Shown here: in pieces, positions 6,896 through 14,012 of the stretch | How positions within the stretch are numbered: the stretch's first letter is position 1 | Layout of the letters: every line of letters starts with the position of its first letter | Assembly (NCBI GenBank): GCA_017938645.1 | Contig: JAGBBE010000176.1 | Location: 1-14,636, forward strand | Origin: Clostridia bacterium | Lineage (GTDB): Bacteria > Bacillota_A > Clostridia > Christensenellales > Aristaeellaceae | DNA: 14,636 bases | Direction: 5' to 3' | Made by a program: the position numbers and the translations under genes | Notes under the pieces: model-generated | The model's input: only the letters and a program-made list of their open reading frames with translations | The model's database searches: none | What the model was told of the DNA's origin: nothing

Positions 6896-6925
6896 ATTAT
6901 AGCGGACTTGCGTTGGGATTGTCAA
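6896..6925 (-). promoter_or_regulatory. Sigma-A promoter of operon B (GH105-GH28-isomerase)
   Basis: The minus strand has a perfect TTGACA (6925-6920) and a perfect TATAAT (6901-6896), separated by 18 bases. The predicted start is near 6889, giving a leader of about 44 bases that contains the cre-like site. Such a strong promoter fits control mainly by repression. Confidence 0.9.
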
Positions 6926-6960
6926 TGTGAACATCGGAAGGTCAATTTCGATGTAAGCCC

Positions 6961-6989
6961 TTTCCATTTGATGAAAAAGCGAGTATAAT
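6961..6989 (+). promoter_or_regulatory. Promoter of the MATE exporter gene
   Basis: TTTCCA (6961-6966), a 17-base spacer, then a perfect TATAAT (6984-6989). The -35 matches four of six consensus bases. It is divergent from the operon B promoter, with about 35 bases between the two -35 elements. It overlaps ATG 6988, so translation must begin further down at 7027. Confidence 0.75.
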
Positions 6990-7026
6990 GCTTTGCTGGA
7001 ATCCGACGGAAGGAGCTGAGGCAGAA

Positions 7027-8394
7027 ATGAAGCGGGTTTCGGAAAACACCACAAAGATGATTCTGGAAGGAAGCCTTTTCCGCGCAATGCTGGCTATTGC
7101 TGTGCCGGTGGTCATCAACGGCTTTCTGCAGACGCTCTATAACCTCACCGATACCTACTGGCTGGGCCAGCTGGGCAAGGAGCCTCTGGCAGCTATCAAT
7201 CTGGTCACACCGGTTCAGAATATTGTGCTCAATTTCGGAAGCGGGCTTACGGTGGCCGGAGCGGTGATGATTTCGCAGTACATCGGCGCAGGACGAAGAC
7301 AGGAAGCGCAGAAGATGCTTAACCAGATCTTTGTTTGCGCGATGGGTATGGCCGCGGTATGCGTCACGGCGATCTGTGCGCTGACGCCTGCGATTGTGCG
7401 CTGGCTGGGTGCAGAAGGCGAGACCTACCAGCACAGCGTGTCGTATCTGCGGCTTGTGATCACGGACATGCCGTTTCTGTTCATCGTCAACCTCTATCAG
7501 GCATCCAAGCAGGCGCAGGGAGATACGGTCAGGCCGATGTTTTTAAATCTGCTTGGCATCAGCCTGAACATGGCTCTCGATCCGCTTCTGATGGTTGTAT
7601 GGCACATGGGAGCGGCAGGCGCTGCGCTGGCAACGGTGACGGCCAAGATGGTTCCGGCACTGATCGCGCTGTATGTGATGTGCCGCAAGGAGGAAATCGG
7701 GCTCGACAGACGCCTGATGAAGCCCGAACGCGAAAAGATCCGCACAATTGTCCAGATTGGCCTGCCTACGGCACTGGGCGGCAGCACCATGCAGCTGGGC
7801 TTCCTGCTGATGAGCCGGAGCGTCTACGCCTACGGAGTGGAAGCAATGGCTGCCTATGGCATCGGCAACAAGGTCAACGGCTTGATTTCACTGGCATCCA
7901 ACGGCATCGGCTCGGCAACCGGCACGATTGTAGGTCAGAACATGGGCGCAGGACAGACGGATCGCGCCCGCAAGGGCTGGTTCATCGCCATGATGAGCGC
8001 AATCTGTTTCCTGTTTGTGGGCGGCATGATCCTCTCGCGTCCCAAGGTATCCACCGGCATTGTCAGCATCTTTGCAGACGATCCGTCTGTGGTGGCGATG
8101 GCAGCGGATTTTCTGAGCATCATGGCATTCTGGTGCTGGACCAACGGCATCTACAACGCGACGTCCGGCCTGTTCCAGGGCAGCGGCCACACGGAAGTGA
8201 CCATGGCTGTGGATGCAACCCGTTTGTGGGTGTTCCGCTTTGCTACGCTGTTTGTATGCGAACGGGTGCTGAAGATGGGCGTGCGCTCCATCTGGTACTC
8301 AGTGGTGGTCAGCAACGGCATCAGCTCGGCGATTCTGCTTGCGCTGTATTTTACCGGGCTGTGGAAAAAGAGCCGCTTCAAAGCAAAAGCTTAA
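7027..8394 (+). CDS. MATE family efflux transporter
   Basis: 455 residues, the usual length, with about 12 hydrophobic segments in two similar halves. The first helices carry the family pattern (LYNLTDTYWLGQLG, then PLAAINLV), and the second half repeats it (ATGTIVGQNMGAGQ). MATE proteins export cationic drugs or metabolites across the cytoplasmic membrane using a Na+ or H+ gradient. The start at 7027 has GGAAGGAG upstream and lies after the promoter; the in-frame ATG at 6988 is inside the -10 box. It is the only plus-strand gene between the two pectin operons, divergent from operon B and convergent with operon A. Its TAA shares the TTAA tetramer with the stop of the serine hydrolase gene. 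The substrate is unknown, and a link to pectin use is only suggested by position. Confidence 0.94.
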   Translation: MKRVSENTTKMILEGSLFRAMLAIAVPVVINGFLQTLYNLTDTYWLGQLGKEPLAAINLVTPVQNIVLNFGSGLTVAGAVMISQYIGAGRRQEAQKMLNQIFVCAMGMAAVCVTAICALTPAIVRWLGAEGETYQHSVSYLRLVITDMPFLFIVNLYQASKQAQGDTVRPMFLNLLGISLNMALDPLLMVVWHMGAAGAALATVTAKMVPALIALYVMCRKEEIGLDRRLMKPEREKIRTIVQIGLPTALGGSTMQLGFLLMSRSVYAYGVEAMAAYGIGNKVNGLISLASNGIGSATGTIVGQNMGAGQTDRARKGWFIAMMSAICFLFVGGMILSRPKVSTGIVSIFADDPSVVAMAADFLSIMAFWCWTNGIYNATSGLFQGSGHTEVTMAVDATRLWVFRFATLFVCERVLKMGVRSIWYSVVVSNGISSAILLALYFTGLWKKSRFKAKA

Positions 8395-9737
8395 AGCGCT
8401 TTTCCCCAGAATGCGCCGTCATAGCCTGCGGTCATGGGATCGCTGGAACGGCGCAGAACCGCGGTCATGCAGGCATTTTCAACGGAAAACAGCATATCCA
8501 TTCCGCAGGGAGCATCTCCGATCAGGCGGCACTGCACATGCAGGGTGCGGCAGTCTGCCATACCGGCGCTGATCAGACACGGAACGCCGCAGAAGCGGTC
8601 TTCCCGCACAGCGCCCAATGTATCCCAGCGGAATTCATGCACAGCGTGCGTCCAGTTGAGACGCACGCTGTTTTGCGTCAGCTGGACGGATTGCAGGTTG
8701 TCATCGCTGATCTGGTAAGTGCCCTGCGCCAGCAGCGCATGGGATGCATCATGCAAAACGCCGCATACGTGCAGATTGGCAAGTCTGTTAGCAAGAGCCT
8801 GTCCATCTTCGTCAGAGGATGTTTCACCGCAATGCGCGATGATTTCGTCGAAAAACGCATTGTAAATGCGCTGAACGCCATAGGGATCAAGACGGGTGTC
8901 CGCAATGGTGCACAGCAGCAGATTGCTTCCGGGATGCGCCACGGCAAGCTGTCCGCCCATGCCGTACATGGCCCAACCGTCGCGCGTGCGCCAGAACTGC
9001 CAGCCGTAGCCAAAGCGCTCCTCGGGATTGCCCTGCATGAGGGTTTCGATCTGCTTTGCGGTTGCGCTGGCGAGGTAATCCGCCGGGATCAGACCTCGGC
9101 CTCCATCCATCGCCAGCTGGGCAACCTTTGCCATGTCGCGCAGAGACATCATAAGACCTGTTCCGCCCTGAGCCACACCGGAGGGATCTGTCAGCCAGCG
9201 CTTGGGATCATCCGCACCGATGGGCGCAAACAGACGGGTATCGAGAAAATCCAGAAGCTTCTGTTCGCTCAGACGTTCCACCAGAGCGCCCAGCACCTGC
9301 GAACAGGAGGTGTCGTAATGGAAAACGGCGCCCGGTTCATGCGTTGGAACAACGGTGAAAAAGGTTGCAGCCCAGTCCTCGTCAATGCCTTCGCGATAGG
9401 TCGTTTTGCGGTGACAGGTCGCCATGCGCAGCATGTCGCGGATGGTCAGATGAAGCAGGCGTTCATCCGGCTGCGGAGGCAGTTTGTCCGGAAAATGGGT
9501 GACAATGCGGTCGTCCAGAGAAAGCTTTCCGTCCATTTCCAGCATGCCGATCGCCAGAGAAACCATGCTCTTGCTGACGGAGTACATCCGGTGCGGCTGG
9601 CCCTTCTGAAAAGGCGCATAATACCCTTCTGCACGGATTTTGCCGCCTTCGCGCAGTTCGAAGCCGTGCAGATTCACGCGCTCGCGTTCAATACGGTCAA
9701 GAAATCTGAGGATGGAACCAGCAGAGACCCTGCTCAT
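8391..9737 (-). CDS. Beta-lactamase-fold serine hydrolase (class C / EstB / NylB-like)
   Basis: 448 residues. Residues about 10-330 form the serine beta-lactamase/penicillin-binding fold: the nucleophile motif SVSK (S53, K56), a second motif read as YDT (141-143) where the family commonly has YxN, and a third region GMGGQLAVAHPG (259-270) in place of KTG, typical of esterases and 6-aminohexanoate-dimer hydrolase relatives. A C-terminal beta-rich region (about 335-448) completes it. There is no signal peptide or lipobox, so it is probably cytoplasmic and unlikely to be a resistance enzyme. Its ATG overlaps the GH43 stop as ATGA, so it is made with the pectin enzymes. A carbohydrate esterase role is inferred from that context; a peptidase or amidase is also possible. 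Confidence 0.9.
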   Translation of the reverse strand: MSRVSAGSILRFLDRIERERVNLHGFELREGGKIRAEGYYAPFQKGQPHRMYSVSKSMVSLAIGMLEMDGKLSLDDRIVTHFPDKLPPQPDERLLHLTIRDMLRMATCHRKTTYREGIDEDWAATFFTVVPTHEPGAVFHYDTSCSQVLGALVERLSEQKLLDFLDTRLFAPIGADDPKRWLTDPSGVAQGGTGLMMSLRDMAKVAQLAMDGGRGLIPADYLASATAKQIETLMQGNPEERFGYGWQFWRTRDGWAMYGMGGQLAVAHPGSNLLLCTIADTRLDPYGVQRIYNAFFDEIIAHCGETSSDEDGQALANRLANLHVCGVLHDASHALLAQGTYQISDDNLQSVQLTQNSVRLNWTHAVHEFRWDTLGAVREDRFCGVPCLISAGMADCRTLHVQCRLIGDAPCGMDMLFSVENACMTAVLRRSSDPMTAGYDGAFWGKAL

Positions 9738-11269
9738 TCGTCATCCTCCTTTGTAACAATGAACGGCCCGAACTCAGCAGAACCGATTTCGCTGTTCTCG
9801 CGGTCATACGGCATGCACATCAGCGCACAGCGCGCGCCAACCCACGTGTGACGTTCGGGAGAGAAAGGAGAACCGATGGGGGAGAAGTGCTCGCCATCGG
9901 TACTGTAGGCAAATACAGCCTCAGCCTGGTCATAGCCCGTGGGACGGAGCGTCATGCAAAGTGTGACAGAAGAACCGGATACAGGAACCGAAACCAGTAG
10001 CTGGTCATCGGCATGCTGTCCTGCACTTTGGACATAAACCAGCCGGAAGCCGTTCTCGTCGCGGCGCAGAGCTGCATAGGCGTACTGTCCGCCGATGAGC
10101 GCAAGACCTGCCTGCTCGCCGCTGAGAAGCGAAGAGGCATTCAGGTTCACCGTGGCGGTAAAGGCCGAACAGGCTACCTTCTGCGTAAGCGCCTGAGGGC
10201 ACTGCCAGAGGGTTTTGCCGCATTTGTGAGCAAACAGGCGAAGCATCCCAGGCTTTTCCAAAGAGAAGAAATCCTCGCGCCAGTTGCCCATGAACTGCCA
10301 CTGCAGTCCAAGCGTGCCTTCAAAGGCGTCGCTTGCCTGCTCGCTGGTGCGCTCGCACACAGGACCATGCGGTTTTTCATATACGATAACTGGCTTTCCA
10401 TTGTCGCCCATCACCGGCCAGCCGTCCTCGCTCCAATACATGGGCTGAAGATGGACGATCCGTCCGTACAGACCCCGGCTCTGAAAGTGCATAAACCAGT
10501 CCTGTCCATCCGGGGTGGTGACCCATCCTCCCTGATGAGGACCGTTGATCTCAGTGTCGTCCTGCTCGAGGACGATTTTTTCTTCATACGGACCATGGAT
10601 GTTTTTGGCGCGAAGAACCGTCTGCCAGCCCGTGGCGACGCCGCCGGCGGGCGCAAAAATGTAGATGTATTCACCACGGCGGTAGACCTTCGGGCCTTCG
10701 ATGGTGGGCTGGGTAGCCAGTCCGTTGTAGATCAGATGATCCTCGCCGATGGCGCGCGTGGCGTCCGGGCTCATGGGGAACATGCCCAGAAAGCTCTTGA
10801 AGCCGATGCGGCTGCGGGCATAGCCGTGCACGACCCATGCGGTTCCATCCTCATCCCAGAAAGGACAGGGATCAATCAGACCTTTGCCGGGCAGCAGGCA
10901 GACGGGCGCTTCCCATTCACTCAGAGCATCCTGTGTGCGTATCATGAAAATACCTTCGTCGGGCATGCCGTAGAAGATATAGAACCAGCCGTCATGCCAG
11001 CGGATTGCCGGAGCCCACACGCCCTGCGCATGCTGAGGCATGCTGTAGCGCTCTTCGGGAATGTTCTTCAGCGCGTAGTTGACCAGCGTCCAGTTGACCA
11101 GATCCTTCGAAGTCAGAATCGGAAGACCCGGAACATAGTTGAAGCTGGAAGCGGTGAGATAGTAGGTATCGCCAACACGGATGACATCGGGATCGGAATA
11201 GTCGCAGAAAAGAACAGGATTCTGATAGGTTCCGTTTCCAAGATCGGGAAGATAGAGCGAATCCTTCAT
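9734..11269 (-). CDS. GH43 glycosidase (GH43_12-like, arabinofuranosidase/xylosidase)
   Basis: 511 residues from ATG 11269. Residues about 12-300 are a five-bladed propeller with the GH43 triad: base D26 in YSDPDVI, D133 in LIDPCPFWDEDG, and acid E191 in IEGPKVY. The C-terminal part (about 310-511) is a concanavalin-like beta-sandwich, as in XynB-type GH43 proteins. The phrase TASSFNYVPGLPIL is characteristic of subfamily-12-like members from pectin and hemicellulose loci. It probably removes alpha-L-arabinofuranose or beta-xylose from side chains. There is no signal peptide. The ATG overlaps the CE12 stop (ATGA); ATG 11275 with a 5-base spacer from GGAGG, or TTG 11287, are alternative starts. 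The stop overlaps the serine hydrolase ATG. Confidence 0.94.
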   Translation of the reverse strand: MKDSLYLPDLGNGTYQNPVLFCDYSDPDVIRVGDTYYLTASSFNYVPGLPILTSKDLVNWTLVNYALKNIPEERYSMPQHAQGVWAPAIRWHDGWFYIFYGMPDEGIFMIRTQDALSEWEAPVCLLPGKGLIDPCPFWDEDGTAWVVHGYARSRIGFKSFLGMFPMSPDATRAIGEDHLIYNGLATQPTIEGPKVYRRGEYIYIFAPAGGVATGWQTVLRAKNIHGPYEEKIVLEQDDTEINGPHQGGWVTTPDGQDWFMHFQSRGLYGRIVHLQPMYWSEDGWPVMGDNGKPVIVYEKPHGPVCERTSEQASDAFEGTLGLQWQFMGNWREDFFSLEKPGMLRLFAHKCGKTLWQCPQALTQKVACSAFTATVNLNASSLLSGEQAGLALIGGQYAYAALRRDENGFRLVYVQSAGQHADDQLLVSVPVSGSSVTLCMTLRPTGYDQAEAVFAYSTDGEHFSPIGSPFSPERHTWVGARCALMCMPYDRENSEIGSAEFGPFIVTKEDDE

Positions 11270-11976
11270 TTGCATTCCTTCCTCCAATCCTCGTATTCGT
11301 CACACAGAAGCGCACGATATTCGCCGCCAAGCTCATAGAGTCCCTGTGCAATCAGCGCGCCGAAGCGCATTGCACCCATGGGCTGAAGATGGGTGTCATC
11401 GCTCAGGCCTTCCGGGAAATGCGCATAGGTATTGGCAGGCAGATGCATGTACCACTGCGTACGAACCTCTTCCATATCGGTGGAAGCGACGAGCTCTTCG
11501 CTCATGCGGGTCAGATCAATCAGCGCAACGCCGAGCTTTTCCGCCATGCGGCGCATTGAGGCAGCCCACGCTTCGTGACGGTAGACTTCGTCCTTTTCGG
11601 CGTACAGCCTGCGGCACAGCGGCGTGATAAACACCGGCGTGGCTTTCTTATTGCGCGCGGCGTTGACATAGCGCTCCAGGTTCTCACAGAATTCCGTATC
11701 GGGATCGGTATAGCGCGCGGGATCTGCGATTTTTTCGTCGTTGTGTCCGAACTGGATGAACAGGAAATCGCCCTCGTGAATCCGGTCGTAGATCACGGCC
11801 AGACGGCCTTCGTCCATGAACTGCTTGGTGGAACGGCCGTTTTCAGCGTGGTTTTCAATGTTGACGTGATAGCGCTTGATGTAGCGGTCAAACATCTGGC
11901 CGATGCCCGTCTGCGGATAGGTGAGAATGGTGTTCTGCTTAACAGTGGAGTCTCCGGCCCAGTAGATGGTGGTCAT
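11266..11976 (-). CDS. SGNH-fold rhamnogalacturonan acetylesterase (CE12-like, RhgT/YesT type)
   Basis: 236 residues from ATG 11976, close to the size of known CE12 esterases. The SGNH blocks are all present: nucleophile S10 in GDST, G47 in ENGRST, N79 in FGHND, and D194/H196 in DDTHL. The family removes O-acetyl groups from galacturonic acid in rhamnogalacturonan I. The absence of a signal peptide means it would work on imported oligosaccharides. ATG 11976 is chosen because an AAAGGAG site stands 7 bases upstream; the in-frame TTG at 11994 lies before that site, within the terminator T-run region. Its own transcription must come through the terminator at 11993-12023, because no promoter fits between them. 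Confidence 0.95.
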   Translation of the reverse strand: MTTIYWAGDSTVKQNTILTYPQTGIGQMFDRYIKRYHVNIENHAENGRSTKQFMDEGRLAVIYDRIHEGDFLFIQFGHNDEKIADPARYTDPDTEFCENLERYVNAARNKKATPVFITPLCRRLYAEKDEVYRHEAWAASMRRMAEKLGVALIDLTRMSEELVASTDMEEVRTQWYMHLPANTYAHFPEGLSDDTHLQPMGAMRFGALIAQGLYELGGEYRALLCDEYEDWRKECK

Positions 11977-11983
11977 GGCGTTT

Positions 11984-11990
11984 CTCCTTT
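11984..11990 (-). promoter_or_regulatory. Ribosome binding site of the CE12 gene, next to a terminator
   Basis: AAAGGAG on the minus strand, 7 bases before ATG 11976. Only 2 bases separate it from the T-run of the preceding hairpin, so hairpin folding and ribosome access could affect each other. Confidence 0.75.
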
Positions 11991-11992
11991 GC

Positions 11993-12023
11993 AAAAAGCC
12001 TGCCCCGCGGGAACGGAACAGGC
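11993..12023 (-). terminator. Internal (partial) terminator between transporter and enzyme genes
   Basis: On the minus strand, GCCTGTTCC (12023-12015) pairs with GGGGCAGGC (12006-11998) in a 9-bp stem including two G-U pairs, with an 8-base loop, directly followed by five T (11997-11993). It lies about 22 bases after the stop of the second permease gene. It should reduce transcription into the CE12-GH43-serine hydrolase genes, giving more transporter than enzyme. Confidence 0.8.
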
Positions 12024-12044
12024 CGGTTTGAATGTGGAAATCCC

Positions 12045-12917
12045 TTACTCCTTAACAGCACCGATGTTGATGCCCTTGACGAAGTACTTCTGCAGGAAGG
12101 GGTAGAGGATCATGAAGGGCAGGATGGCCACGATAACGGCGGCGTTCTGCACGGTGTTTTCCGTGGCGGAGCCGTTGGCGGAGGGAAGGTCGGAACCCAT
12201 CATGATGGAACGCAGCTTCATCTGGAAGTTATACATGCTCTCCTTGGTGATGTAGAGCTTGTAGTTGGTATAATCGTTCCAGTAGCTCACGGCAAACATC
12301 AGGCCGATGGAGGCCAAAGCAGCCTTGGAAAGAGGCAGAACGATCTTGTAGAAGGTCTGCATGGGCGTGCAGCCGTCCAGCGTGGCGGATTCGAAAAGGC
12401 TGGCAGGGATGCCTTCGAAGAAGTTACGCATCAGAACCAGATTATACACGTTGATGGCAGGCAGCAGGATAACGACCCACAGGGTGTTGGTCAGCTTCAG
12501 GTTGCGCATCACGATATAGCTGGGGATCATGCCGCCGGAGAAGATCATGGTGAACAGCAGCATGCCGGCGAAGAAGCCGCGGCCGGGCATATCCCACTGA
12601 ATCAGCACGTAAGCACCCAGCGTAGAGAGCAGCAGGCCGAAGAACGTGCCGCCCACGGTGGTGATTACGGAGTTGAGCAGTGGGTTGTAGAGCGTCTTGT
12701 TGGTGAACACGGAGGTGTATCCGTCAAAACCGAAGTTGACAGGCCACAGCTTCATACCATAGCCAGTGGTCAGGTCAAGAGAGTCAACCAGCACCTTCCA
12801 CAGGGGAACGATGATGATGAGGCAAATCAGTGTAAAGCCGATAGCGTTACAGTAGGCAAACCAGTTGGGCTTCCACTTTTTCTTTACGGTGGGGGCGATC
12901 ACAGGATTGGCGTTCAT
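12045..12917 (-). CDS. Oligosaccharide ABC transporter permease (YtcP/LplC-like, CUT1 MalG type)
   Basis: 290 residues with about six transmembrane helices, the first at about 22-42. The EAA coupling loop is at about 170-199 (FESATLDGCTPMQTFY and the following IVLPLSKAAL). It pairs with the upstream permease to form the membrane channel for oligosaccharides captured by the binding protein. The YtcP/LplC subfamily in Bacillus and Clostridia is tied to pectin and other complex glycans. AAAGGAGG stands about 9 bases before the ATG, and 18 bases separate it from the stop of the first permease. No ATPase gene is in the window; systems of this group commonly share a general MsmX-type ATPase encoded elsewhere. 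Confidence 0.95.
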   Translation of the reverse strand: MNANPVIAPTVKKKWKPNWFAYCNAIGFTLICLIIIVPLWKVLVDSLDLTTGYGMKLWPVNFGFDGYTSVFTNKTLYNPLLNSVITTVGGTFFGLLLSTLGAYVLIQWDMPGRGFFAGMLLFTMIFSGGMIPSYIVMRNLKLTNTLWVVILLPAINVYNLVLMRNFFEGIPASLFESATLDGCTPMQTFYKIVLPLSKAALASIGLMFAVSYWNDYTNYKLYITKESMYNFQMKLRSIMMGSDLPSANGSATENTVQNAAVIVAILPFMILYPFLQKYFVKGINIGAVKE

Positions 12918-12935
12918 ACTGTCGTACCTCCTTTC

Positions 12936-13880
12936 TTACACGATGCCGCGTCCGCGGACCTTCTTGCTGGCGAAGTGGCACATCAGCACCAGTCCTGCGC
13001 CGACCAGAGAACGGAACAGGCCGATGGCGGTGGTGTAGCCGTAGTCGGGGATGCCGCCGGAGTTGAAGGTTTGGTAGTAGACGTAGGTCTGCAGAACCTG
13101 AGCGGTGTCCATAACGGCGTCATTCTGCAGAACGAACGCGCTTTCGAACAGGTTCATGACCTTGGCAAGGTTCAGAATGAGCACGGTGATGATGGTGTTG
13201 GCCAGAGAAGGCAGGGTAATGTACCACATCTTCTTCCAGCGGCCTGCACCGTCGATGGAGGCAGCTTCATAGATGCCGGGGTCGATGCCGGTAAGCGTCG
13301 CCATGAAGACGATGGTGCCCCAGCCGGTATCATGCCAGAGGCTGATGAGATAGAATGCAAAACGCCAGGTGTTGGACTTGCCGAGGAAATAGATGCTTTC
13401 ATCAACAATCCCCAGATTCAGCAGAATCTGGTTGACCAAACCAGCGGTGGTAGGCGAAAGAATGAGCTGGAATACAGAGGCCGTAACAACCCAAGACATG
13501 AAGTGGGGCAGATAGATGATGGTCTGCGCCAGCTTTTTGCCCTTGATGGAGACGATCTCGTTGAGCATCAGCGATACGACAACCGCCAGACCCGTCTGCA
13601 TGAGCAGACGGAAGATGCTTAGTTCCAAGGTGTTGGTGAACGCAGTCCAGAAGTTGGGCATGCTGAACAGGCGTTCAAAGTTTTTCAGGCCCACCCATAC
13701 GGGCGCCTTGATGATGTTGTACTTGGTGAAGGAATAATAGATGCCGAACATCGGCATATAATGGAAGATGATTGCAAAAACCAGAACAGGAAGGAAAAGC
13801 AGATAGAAGCCCCAGTACTTCTTGATACGAAGCCAGAGGTTTTTCTTTTTGCGGTTGATCACGGGAGCGGTGCCGACCAT
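12936..13880 (-). CDS. Oligosaccharide ABC transporter permease (LplB/YteP-like, CUT1 MalF type)
   Basis: 314 residues with a basic N-terminus and about six transmembrane helices, the first at about 22-45. The EAA loop is at about 204-226 (YEAASIDGAGRWKKMW, then ITLPSL). The opening WGFYLLFLPVLVF and the HYMPMFGIYYSFTKYN phrase are characteristic of LplB/YteP permeases that import rhamnogalacturonan and related oligosaccharides. It forms the heterodimer with the following permease. AGGAGG lies about 8 bases before the ATG. It follows the binding-protein gene after a 132-base gap that contains a hairpin. Confidence 0.95.
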   Translation of the reverse strand: MVGTAPVINRKKKNLWLRIKKYWGFYLLFLPVLVFAIIFHYMPMFGIYYSFTKYNIIKAPVWVGLKNFERLFSMPNFWTAFTNTLELSIFRLLMQTGLAVVVSLMLNEIVSIKGKKLAQTIIYLPHFMSWVVTASVFQLILSPTTAGLVNQILLNLGIVDESIYFLGKSNTWRFAFYLISLWHDTGWGTIVFMATLTGIDPGIYEAASIDGAGRWKKMWYITLPSLANTIITVLILNLAKVMNLFESAFVLQNDAVMDTAQVLQTYVYYQTFNSGGIPDYGYTTAIGLFRSLVGAGLVLMCHFASKKVRGRGIV

Positions 13881-13927
13881 GCGCTGACCTCCTAGACGAA
13901 AAATGGAAACAGAATGCTGATTTGAAG

Positions 13928-13961
13928 GCAGGGACGACCCGATTGCTCAAGCCGTCCCTGC
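13928..13961 (-). other. Intercistronic hairpin after the binding-protein gene
   Basis: A perfect 9-bp inverted repeat, GCAGGGACG/CGTCCCTGC, with a 16-base loop, in the 132-base gap between binding protein and first permease (13881-14012). No clear T-run follows on the minus strand (CTTCAAATC), so it is more likely an mRNA-stabilising or weakly terminating stem than a full terminator. Such stems often let the binding protein be made in excess. No other feature was seen in the gap. Confidence 0.6.
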
Positions 13962-14012
13962 GGATTGATGTTTAATTAGCCGCAGCACATGCCAGGCTTA
14001 GTGGACGATGAA

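Noticed and set aside
6988..7026. A longer N-terminus for the MATE protein, from ATG 6988.
   Set aside because: That ATG lies within the -10 box of the likely promoter, so it would not be on the mRNA as a usable start.
6846..7026. A riboswitch or structured leader in the divergent intergenic region.
   Set aside because: Apart from the two promoters and the cre-like palindrome, no multi-stem fold or known riboswitch core was seen, and the leaders are only about 30-45 bases long.
8391..9737. A beta-lactam resistance gene.
   Set aside because: No signal peptide, no KTG motif, an altered second motif, and tight coupling to pectin enzymes all argue for an intracellular hydrolase or esterase.
7335..9851. 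A plus-strand open frame of 838 codons across the MATE gene and antisense to the serine hydrolase and the end of GH43.
   Set aside because: Its translation has no recognisable domain and is rich in His, Arg, Gln and Gly as expected from an out-of-frame reading. It covers two clearly real genes with intact motifs, and no ribosome binding site or promoter serves it.
10013..11338. A plus-strand open frame of 441 codons antisense to GH43.
   Set aside because: It mirrors the codon pattern of a gene with a complete GH43 triad, shows no domain, and lacks a start context. The same holds for the long antisense frames at 3319-4368, 4881-5627 and 5907-6863.
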